A program made the position numbers and the translations under genes. The notes beneath the pieces are model-generated. The model was given only the letters and a program-made list of their open reading frames with translations. It had not been told where the DNA came from and did not search any database. DNA of 22,728 nucleotides from Actinomycetes bacterium. GTDB lineage: Bacteria; Actinomycetota; Acidimicrobiia; Acidimicrobiales; RAAP-2. Below, one piece after another: positions 14,645-21,312 of this stretch. Location of the stretch: the NCBI GenBank assembly GCA_021777285.1, contig JAJYDR010000019.1, positions 1-22,728 on the forward strand. Reading direction: 5' to 3'. Each line of letters starts with the position of its first letter. The first letter of the stretch is position 1.

Positions 14645-16906
14645 ATGACGAAGCATTCTCACAATGCCATCGTGTCGGACCTGGTCAACGCGACCGCCGC
14701 CGACGTGGCCCCCGCTGCCGTCGACCTAGCGCGCAGAGCCCACGGTCACGTGGTCACCTACTCCCCCAAGGTCTTCATCCCCCTGACCAAATTGTGTCGC
14801 GATCGATGCGGCTACTGCACCTTCGCCCAGGCGCCCGCACACGTGAGCGCCCCGTACCTGTCGCTCGACGAGGTCATGGCGATCGCTCAGTCGGGACGCG
14901 ACGCGGGGTGCACCGAGGCGCTCTTCACACTCGGGGAGCGCCCCGAGCTTCGCTACGACGAAGCCGCCCGCTGGCTCGCCGCCCGGGGCTACCGTTCGAC
15001 GGTCGACTACCTCGCCACCGCCGCCCAGATGGTCCTCGACGGGACGGGGTTGTTGCCCCACATCAACGCTGGTGCGCTGTATCGCCACGAGCTTGACCAG
15101 TTGCGCGCCTCCTCGGTCTCCCAGGGAATGATGCTCGAATCGCTCGCCACCCTGGACGCGCACCGGCTGTCGCCGGACAAGGACCCCGAGCGGCGTCTGG
15201 ACACCTTGCGCTTCGCGGGTGAGTTGCGGATCCCCTTCACCACGGGTCTCCTGGTGGGGATCGGCGAGTCGCGCGCCGACCGGATCGAGGCGCTCGACGC
15301 CATCCGCACCTCCCACCTTGAATTCGGTCACGTCCAAGAGGTGATCATTCAGAACTTCCTACCCAAGGCGCGCACCGCGATGGCCCACGAGCCCGCGGCG
15401 AGCGACGAGGAGTTCCACTGGACGATCGCGGCGGCGCGGCTGCTTTTGCCCGACGACGTGCATCTCCAGGCGCCGCCGAACCTCAGCGACGACCCGGCGG
15501 GCCTCTTGGACTTCGGCATCGACGACTTCGGTGGCATCTCGCCGGTCACCATCGATCACGTGAATCCCGAGCGCGCCTGGCCGGCCGTCGGGATCCTGCG
15601 ACGTCAGGTCGAGCTGCGCGGACTGCACCTGGTGCCGCGTCTGGCGATCTACCCGGAGCATCTCGGTCGTCACGAGGCGTTCGTGCACGAGCACGTGCGG
15701 CCGTTCATGCTGGCGAGTGCCGACTCCACGGGCCTCGCGCGCGACGACGCCTGGGCGTCGGGCGCCGAGACGCCGCCGCCGGAGGCCCCCGTGTCACGGG
15801 TGCACACCTCGGCAGTCGAGGAGATCCTCGCGCGCTACGAACCTGGGTACCCCTTCGAACACGCCGAACTCGTCACCCTGCTCAACGCTCGCGGCGGTGA
15901 CTTCAACGCCGTCGTGGAGCTCGCCGATGACGTGCGGCGGCGTTTGGTGGGCGACGAGATCACCTACGTCGTCAACCGCAACATCAACTACACGAACGTC
16001 TGCACCTTCAAGTGCCGATTCTGTGCCTTCTCCAAGGGGCCGCTCTCGCTCAATCTGCGCGGCGACCCGTACCTGCTCGGACTCGATGAGATCGCCGATC
16101 GTGTCCGAGAGGCCGAAGAGCGTGGCGCGACTGAAGTCTGCCTACAGGGCGGGATCCATCCGAACTTCGACGGTGACTACTACCTCGACGTCGTGCGCGC
16201 GGTGCACGAGGCGTCCCCAACGATGCACATCCACGCCTTCAGCGCACTCGAGATTTTCGAGGGCGCGCGCCGAAACAACGAGGACCTCGAGTCGTACCTG
16301 ACCCAACTTCGCGATGCGGGTCTTAAGACGTTGCCCGGCACCGCCGCGGAGATCCTTGACGATAACGTGCGCGCGATCCTGTGCCCCGACAAGCTAAACA
16401 CCCAGCAATGGCTCGACGTGCACCGGGCCGCCCACCACGTCGGACTCCACTCGAACATCACGATCATGTTCGGCGCCGTCGAAGGCGCCGACGAGTGGGC
16501 GACCCACCTGCTCGTGACCCGCGACCTGCAACTCGAGACGGGCGGGTTCACCGAGTTCGTTCCACTGCCGTTCGTCCACATGGCGACGCCGCTCTTCCTA
16601 CGCGGTCGAGCGCGAAAGGGCCCAACGTTCCGCGAGGCCGTTCTGATTCACGCGGTCGGACGGTTGCACTACGCGACACTGATCGACAACATCCAGGTCA
16701 GCTGGGTCAAGATGGGCATCGACGGTGTGCGTCGCGTGCTCGGCGCCGGCGCCAACGACCTCGGCGGGACCCTGATGGACGAGAACATCTCACGCGCGGC
16801 CGGTGCCGTGCACGGTCAGGAATTGGACGTCGCGCACCTCCACGAACTCGTCGCCCCGCTCGGTCGGCCGTTGATCCAACGCAGCACGCTCTATCAGGCG
16901 CTGTGA
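14645..16906 (+). CDS. fbiC: 7,8-didemethyl-8-hydroxy-5-deazariboflavin (FO) synthase, fused CofG-CofH
   Basis: A two-domain radical-SAM enzyme that makes FO, the chromophore of coenzyme F420, from tyrosine and a ribityl-diaminouracil. It has 753 residues. The N-terminal CofG half carries CRDRCGYC (Cys51, Cys55, Cys58); the C-terminal CofH half carries CTFKCRFC (Cys453, Cys457, Cys460) preceded by NRNINYTNV. Both are CxxxCxxC sites for a SAM-bound 4Fe-4S cluster, and both are intact. Other family marks are CLQGGIHPNFDGDYY and LPGTAAEIL in CofH. The protein is shorter than the mycobacterial one (about 856), mainly through a short N-terminus. The stop overlaps the LOG gene start (GTGA). Confidence 0.97.
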   Translation: MTKHSHNAIVSDLVNATAADVAPAAVDLARRAHGHVVTYSPKVFIPLTKLCRDRCGYCTFAQAPAHVSAPYLSLDEVMAIAQSGRDAGCTEALFTLGERPELRYDEAARWLAARGYRSTVDYLATAAQMVLDGTGLLPHINAGALYRHELDQLRASSVSQGMMLESLATLDAHRLSPDKDPERRLDTLRFAGELRIPFTTGLLVGIGESRADRIEALDAIRTSHLEFGHVQEVIIQNFLPKARTAMAHEPAASDEEFHWTIAAARLLLPDDVHLQAPPNLSDDPAGLLDFGIDDFGGISPVTIDHVNPERAWPAVGILRRQVELRGLHLVPRLAIYPEHLGRHEAFVHEHVRPFMLASADSTGLARDDAWASGAETPPPEAPVSRVHTSAVEEILARYEPGYPFEHAELVTLLNARGGDFNAVVELADDVRRRLVGDEITYVVNRNINYTNVCTFKCRFCAFSKGPLSLNLRGDPYLLGLDEIADRVREAEERGATEVCLQGGIHPNFDGDYYLDVVRAVHEASPTMHIHAFSALEIFEGARRNNEDLESYLTQLRDAGLKTLPGTAAEILDDNVRAILCPDKLNTQQWLDVHRAAHHVGLHSNITIMFGAVEGADEWATHLLVTRDLQLETGGFTEFVPLPFVHMATPLFLRGRARKGPTFREAVLIHAVGRLHYATLIDNIQVSWVKMGIDGVRRVLGAGANDLGGTLMDENISRAAGAVHGQELDVAHLHELVAPLGRPLIQRSTLYQAL

Positions 16907-17877
16907 CCGACCCGGCCGTGGAGGCCTTCCTCAGTGAGAGCGGGCTGGTCGACGTCGCTAACGACGTTGAATTGGCGCAGGTCCGCGACCTGCTCGAGGA
17001 CGTCTCGTCACTCGTCCAGTCGGGTCACGACGTGCGTGACCTTCGAGTCGCGGCGACCGCGATGCGTGAACTGCTCATCGCCGCGCGCCTGTTTTCGCCG
17101 TGGCGCGATCGACCGAAACTCACCGTCTTTGGATCAGCGCGCACGCCGGCCACCTCACCCCTCTACGCGATGGCGCGCTCGTTGAGCGGGCGTATGGCTG
17201 CACGCGGATGGATGACCGTCTCCGGCGCTGGACCCGGGATCATGGAGGCCGCGGCCGAAGGTGCGGGACTGGATGAAACCCTCGGCGTGAACATCGCGTT
17301 GCCCTTTGAGCAGAGCTCGAACCCCTACGTCGACGCCGAGAGCCGGCTGGTGGAAATGAAGTACTTCTTCACTCGAAAGGTCGCGCTGACCAAGGAGTCT
17401 TTGGCCTTCGTGTTCTTCCCCGGCGGGCTGGGCACGATGGACGAGGTCTTCGAGATTCTCACGCTGCTGCACACCGGCAAGGGCGGACCTGCACCGGTGC
17501 TGTTGGTCGACACTGTCGAGGGAACCTACTGGGAGTCGTGGCAACGGTTCATCAACGAGTCAGTCATCGAGACGGGTTATCTCGACGAGGACGCGGCGAT
17601 CCTGTTCAAGATCTGTCACTCACTCGACGAGGTGGAGCGAGAGATCGACCACTTCTACACGAACTTCTCCGAGTTCAGTGTGGCTTCGGGACGCGGGCGG
17701 ATCGGGTTGCGTCGCCAACTCACACTCGATGAGTGTGTCGTTCTCGAGCGCCGCGTGCCCGAACTCGCCACGGGCGAAGGGCTACGGGCTGAGGCGAACG
17801 CCCTGACCTTCGACTTCGATGGGCGCCGCTACGTCGAGCTGCGTCGACTCATCGACGCCGTCAACGACCTGGACTAA
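16903..17877 (+). CDS. LOG-family (TIGR00730-type) nucleotide phosphoribohydrolase-like protein, long form
   Basis: A Rossmann-fold protein of the lysine-decarboxylase-like LOG family, whose members cleave nucleoside 5'-monophosphates to base and ribose 5-phosphate. It has 324 residues. The core (about 72-255) contains SGAGPGIMEAAAEGA (107-121), the Arg-Lys pair in FFTRKVALTK (156-165) and the catalytic signature PGGLGTMDE (173-181). Simple LOG proteins have about 190 residues; this one has an extra N-terminal helical part (1-70) and a C-terminal part (256-324), somewhat like the PpnN/YgdH nucleotide nucleosidases. The GTG overlaps the fbiC stop (GTGA) and was chosen for that reason; the frame is open far upstream over fbiC. 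Cytokinin activation is a family name only; general nucleotide salvage is more likely. Confidence 0.9.
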   Translation: MTDPAVEAFLSESGLVDVANDVELAQVRDLLEDVSSLVQSGHDVRDLRVAATAMRELLIAARLFSPWRDRPKLTVFGSARTPATSPLYAMARSLSGRMAARGWMTVSGAGPGIMEAAAEGAGLDETLGVNIALPFEQSSNPYVDAESRLVEMKYFFTRKVALTKESLAFVFFPGGLGTMDEVFEILTLLHTGKGGPAPVLLVDTVEGTYWESWQRFINESVIETGYLDEDAAILFKICHSLDEVEREIDHFYTNFSEFSVASGRGRIGLRRQLTLDECVVLERRVPELATGEGLRAEANALTFDFDGRRYVELRRLIDAVNDLD

Positions 17878-17948
17878 AGGGCTCCGGTCGCCACAGCGTT
17901 GCCCCACCGACCTGAGCGACAGCCTGACACGTCATTGACCGCGTGACT

Positions 17949-17969
17949 GGGCGCTCGAGCTCCGAGCCC
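17949..17969. terminator. Possible hairpin in the convergent gap after the LOG gene
   Basis: An imperfect inverted repeat GCTCG/CGAGC with outer GG/CC pairs and one bulged base lies between the ends of two converging genes. There is no U-run, so an intrinsic terminator is uncertain. The rest of the 156-nt gap (17878-18033) shows nothing I can name. Confidence 0.22.
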
Positions 17970-18033
17970 GAGGAAGTCGGCACGGGTTCGACAGCACGCC
18001 GTCGTGGTGGGCTTCGAAGAGCGTGGCGGGTAG

Positions 18034-18222
18034 TTACTCCGGTAGGCCGCGCAAGATCGCCTCGGCCTTCTGCAGGCTGCGTCGCACCCGGGCGAGCTGG
18101 CGCTCGACGTCGCGCGCCGCGTCGTCGTCACGCAACTGCGCTCGAACGGCGTCAAAGACGGCGTCACTCACTCGCTCCTCGAGCGCGGCGATCTCGTCGG
18201 CGAGCGCCGTAAAGGACGTCAC
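18034..18222 (-). CDS. Small helical hypothetical protein, 62 residues
   Basis: I do not recognise this gene. The sequence begins TSFTALADEIAALEERVSD after the initiator and ends SLQKAEAILRGLPE. It is rich in Ala, Glu, Arg and Asp, has no hydrophobic segment, and its heptad-like spacing of Leu, Ala and Val suggests a coiled coil or helical hairpin. Support for coding is its GTG overlapping the acyl-CoA ligase stop (GTGA) on the same strand and the sensible amphipathic composition. The frame is open further upstream, but those residues lie over the ligase frame and are Arg-rich noise. It may be a small partner of the ligase; this is inference from coupling alone. Confidence 0.65.
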   Translation of the reverse strand: MTSFTALADEIAALEERVSDAVFDAVRAQLRDDDAARDVERQLARVRRSLQKAEAILRGLPE

Positions 18223-19838
18223 GACGCGAGGGTCTCGACGTTCAACTCTCCCGCGGCGAACTGTGCGCGCAACACCTTCTTGTCGAACTTGCCGACGCTG
18301 GTCTTGGGGATCGAGTCGACGAACGTCCAGTGTTCGGGCAGCCACCACTTGGCGACGCGCGCGGCGAGGAAGTCGCGCAATTCCGCCGCGCTCGCGCTCG
18401 CCCCGGGTCGCAGCACTACGCAGCACAGTGGTCGTTCTTGCCACTTGTCGTCGGGCACGGCGATGACCGCGGCCTCAAAGACGGCCGGGTGGGCCATGAC
18501 AGTCCCCTCGAGCTCGACCGAGCTGATCCATTCACCACCAGACTTGATCACGTCCTTGGTTCGGTCGCTGATCACCATGAAGCCCTCGTGGTCGAGCGTG
18601 CCGATGTCACCGGTACGCAGCCACCCGTCGTGGAACCGTTCGGGGGCGTCAACGCCGTAGTACGAACCGGTGACCCACGGACCGCGGATTTCGAACTCGC
18701 CCACAGTCTGACCGTCGTTGGGCAGGACAGAGCCATCGTCGTCGGTGATGCGCATCTCGACGCCGGCCACCACGCGGCCGGCCTTGGCACGATAGTCGAT
18801 CTCCTTTTCTGGCGGTGTGCCGGCCGGTGGGATCGAGACCGCGGCGAGCGGGCTCGTCTCGGTCATCCCCCACCCTTGGACCATGTTGCGACCGTAGCGA
18901 TCGCGGAAGGTCTCGATCATCGAGCGCGGCACGGCTGAACCTCCGGCGAGGATGCCGCGCATCGAGGAGAAGTCGGCGTCCGCGTCGTTCTCCGCGGCTC
19001 GTAATACGTCGTTCCAGACCGTGGGCACACCGAGTGAGATGGTGGGTCGCAGCTCGCGGATCATCTTCACGATGGGTTCACCCTGGAGGAACATCTGGGG
19101 CATGATGAGCTCGGTGCCGGCGAAGAAAGCGGTGTAGACGGCACCCCACGCGTTGACGTGGAACATCGGCACGATGAGTAAGCACCGGTCCTTCTCGGAC
19201 AGTCCAATCGAGTTCGCGCTCGTCGAGGCGAGTGAGTGCAGCCAGATCGACCGGTGCGAGTAGACGACGCCCTTGGGATTGCCCGTGGTGCCTGACGTGT
19301 AGCACATGATCGCCGCGGACTTCTCGTCGAGGTCGGGCCAGACGAAGCCCGGCGATTCGGCTCCGATGAAGTCCTCGTAGTCGATCGTCTCGCCCAGCGC
19401 GCCGCTCTCGTCGGGGCCGTGGACGATGATGTGCTTGACCGTGGGGATCTGGTCGCGAACCTTGGCGAGCAGCGGGATCAGCGTGTGATCGATAATGATT
19501 ACCTGGTCTTCGGCGTGGTTGATCACGAACGCGAGTTGCTCGGGGAAGAGCCTGATGTTAAGGGTGTGCAGCACCGCGCCCATGGCCGGCACGGCGAGGT
19601 ACGCCTCCATGTGGACCTGGTTGTTCCACATGAAGGTCCCGACACGGTCCCCGTCGCCGATCCCGAGTCGGTGCAGCGCCGCCGCGAGCTGCTCAGCGCG
19701 ATTGGCGATCTCGGTGAAGGTCGCCTGCTCCACACCGGTGGCGGTCACCGTGTAGACGGTCTTGTCGGCGTAGATCCACTCGCCGTGTCGAATGATGCCA
19801 CTGATGACCAGTGGCGAGTCCTGCATCGTGCTCTGCAT
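18219..19838 (-). CDS. Fatty acyl-CoA ligase (AMP-binding, AlkK/FadD-like)
   Basis: An adenylate-forming enzyme that activates a carboxylic acid, probably a medium- or long-chain fatty acid, with ATP and joins it to CoA. It has 539 residues. Motifs in order: YTSGTTGNPKG (180-190), GWGMTETSP (322-330), GWLRTGD (405-411), SDRTKDVIKSGGEWIS (424-439) and PKTSVGK with Lys517, the lysine used in the adenylation half-reaction. The N-terminus MQSTMQDSPL and the block TLNIRLFPEQLAFVINHAED match the medium/long-chain ligase group. A TAGCAT -10 box and GGAG five bases before the ATG give it its own leadered promoter after gltD. The exact chain length cannot be read from the sequence. Confidence 0.94.
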   Translation of the reverse strand: MQSTMQDSPLVISGIIRHGEWIYADKTVYTVTATGVEQATFTEIANRAEQLAAALHRLGIGDGDRVGTFMWNNQVHMEAYLAVPAMGAVLHTLNIRLFPEQLAFVINHAEDQVIIIDHTLIPLLAKVRDQIPTVKHIIVHGPDESGALGETIDYEDFIGAESPGFVWPDLDEKSAAIMCYTSGTTGNPKGVVYSHRSIWLHSLASTSANSIGLSEKDRCLLIVPMFHVNAWGAVYTAFFAGTELIMPQMFLQGEPIVKMIRELRPTISLGVPTVWNDVLRAAENDADADFSSMRGILAGGSAVPRSMIETFRDRYGRNMVQGWGMTETSPLAAVSIPPAGTPPEKEIDYRAKAGRVVAGVEMRITDDDGSVLPNDGQTVGEFEIRGPWVTGSYYGVDAPERFHDGWLRTGDIGTLDHEGFMVISDRTKDVIKSGGEWISSVELEGTVMAHPAVFEAAVIAVPDDKWQERPLCCVVLRPGASASAAELRDFLAARVAKWWLPEHWTFVDSIPKTSVGKFDKKVLRAQFAAGELNVETLAS

Positions 19839-19867
19839 GTCGTCTCCGTTCCCCTGGGACGATGCTA
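19839..19867 (-). promoter_or_regulatory. Acyl-CoA ligase promoter (-10 TAGCAT) with short leader
   Basis: TAGCAT (19867-19862 on the minus strand) predicts a start near 19855 and a leader of about 17 nt that contains GGAG five bases before the ATG. It lies in the 49-nt gap after the gltD stop. No clear -35 is present. Confidence 0.45.
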
Positions 19868-19887
19868 CAAAGTCCGAGCGACTCGCG

Positions 19888-21312
19888 TTACCAGGAGGTT
19901 CGATAGGGCGCTACAGGTGCAGGCAGGACGGTTTCGCCCATCAGATAGGCGTCCACAGCCGCGGCGGCGCTGCGTCCCTCGGCGATCGCCCAGACAATCA
20001 AGCTCTGGCCACGTACGGCGTCACCGCACGCGAAGACCGGTGCCTCACCGTCGAGGGACGTGCGCCAGGTGTCGTCGACCCTCAACGTCGCGCGCTCGGT
20101 CACCAGGGACGAGTCGGTGAGCCCGAGGGTCGCAAGCTCGGGTCCCGTGAAGCCGGCGGCGATCAGCACTAGGTCCGCCTCGATGGTCTCGGACTGGCCG
20201 GTGTCGCGGTGGGTCAGTACCGCCGCGCTCACCGCAGTCTCGCCGAGGAACTCGACTGTCTCTGTGGCAAAGACCCGCTCGCCGCCTTCAGCGTGCGCCG
20301 AAGTGGTCTTGAAGATCCGCGGCATCGTGGGCCAAGGCTGGTCGGTCGGTCGGTGGTTCGGCGGACGCTCGAGGATCTCGATCTGGGTCACCGAGCGCGC
20401 GCCCTGGCGATGGGCGGTGCCGAGGCAGTCGGCGCCGGTGTCTCCGCCGCCGAGGATCAGAACGGCCCGGTCGTGGGCATCGATCGGGCTCGTGGTCTGG
20501 GTCGCGACGGCCCGATTCGCCGCCTCGAGATAGGTCATCGCGGGCATGACCCCGTTCAGGTCCGAGCCGGGTACCGCGATGAGACGTGGCGTGGTCGAGC
20601 CGACAGCGAGCAGCACCGCGTCGTAGCGCTGTTGCAGGACGCTGAGTGGCGTGTCCGCCGGGCCGATCGTGCTCGAGGTGACAAAGGTGATCCCCGCGTT
20701 GACCATGGCCCCGAGACGGCGGTCGAGCACGGTCTTTTCGAGCTTGAAGGCGGGTATCCCGTAGCGCAACAGCCCGCCGATGGCGTCGGCGCGCTCGTAG
20801 ACCGTTACGGCGTGGCCCGCGCCGCGCAGCTGGGCCGCGGCGGCGAGCCCGGCGGGACCCGACCCGACGACCGCGACGTGCCATCCGCTCTCGTGCGACG
20901 GCACGCGCTGAACGGGGAGGCCGAGCGCGTACGCGTGTTCGGCGACCTCGTACTCGACACGCTCGATCGTGACCGCCTCGTCGCCGACGGCCAGTACGCA
21001 GGCCGACTCACAGGGGGCCGGGCAGAGCCGGCCGGTGAACTCCGGGAAGTTGTTGGTGGCAAAGAGCTGGGCGGCCGCGACGTCCCAACGTTGGCGATAG
21101 ACCGCGTCGTTGAAGACGGGAATTCGATTGCCCAGCGGACAGCCCTGGGTACAGAACGGGATGCCACAGTCCATGCATCGCGCCGCCTGAACCGCGACCT
21201 CGTCGTCGCTCTGGGCCTCGTAGACCTCGCGCCAATCACGCAGGCGTACGGCGACGGGTCGGTAGGCCGGTCCACGGCGTGGGTACTCGAGGAATCCGGT
21301 GGGTTTACCCAT
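19888..21312 (-). CDS. gltD: Glutamate synthase (NADPH) small subunit
   Basis: The beta subunit takes electrons from NADPH through FAD and passes them by iron-sulfur clusters to the large subunit, which makes glutamate from glutamine and 2-oxoglutarate. It has 474 residues. The N-terminal cluster domain has CMDCGIPFCTQGCP (Cys46, Cys49, Cys54, Cys58) and GRLCPAPCESAC (Cys97, Cys101, Cys105). The FAD site is VVGSGPAGLAAA (148-159) and the second nucleotide site is ILGGGDTGADC. The closing region with VFACGDAVRGQSLIVWAIAEGR is typical. Its ATG lies inside the last codons of gltB, an 8-nt overlap, so both subunits are co-translated from one mRNA. Confidence 0.97.
   Translation of the reverse strand: MGKPTGFLEYPRRGPAYRPVAVRLRDWREVYEAQSDDEVAVQAARCMDCGIPFCTQGCPLGNRIPVFNDAVYRQRWDVAAAQLFATNNFPEFTGRLCPAPCESACVLAVGDEAVTIERVEYEVAEHAYALGLPVQRVPSHESGWHVAVVGSGPAGLAAAAQLRGAGHAVTVYERADAIGGLLRYGIPAFKLEKTVLDRRLGAMVNAGITFVTSSTIGPADTPLSVLQQRYDAVLLAVGSTTPRLIAVPGSDLNGVMPAMTYLEAANRAVATQTTSPIDAHDRAVLILGGGDTGADCLGTAHRQGARSVTQIEILERPPNHRPTDQPWPTMPRIFKTTSAHAEGGERVFATETVEFLGETAVSAAVLTHRDTGQSETIEADLVLIAAGFTGPELATLGLTDSSLVTERATLRVDDTWRTSLDGEAPVFACGDAVRGQSLIVWAIAEGRSAAAAVDAYLMGETVLPAPVAPYRTSW

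Noticed and set aside
17976..18000. A tRNA-like T-arm (GGTTCGA) in the gap after the LOG gene.
   Set aside because: The flanking bases do not form the required 5-bp stem, and no acceptor, D or anticodon arm can be folded around it.
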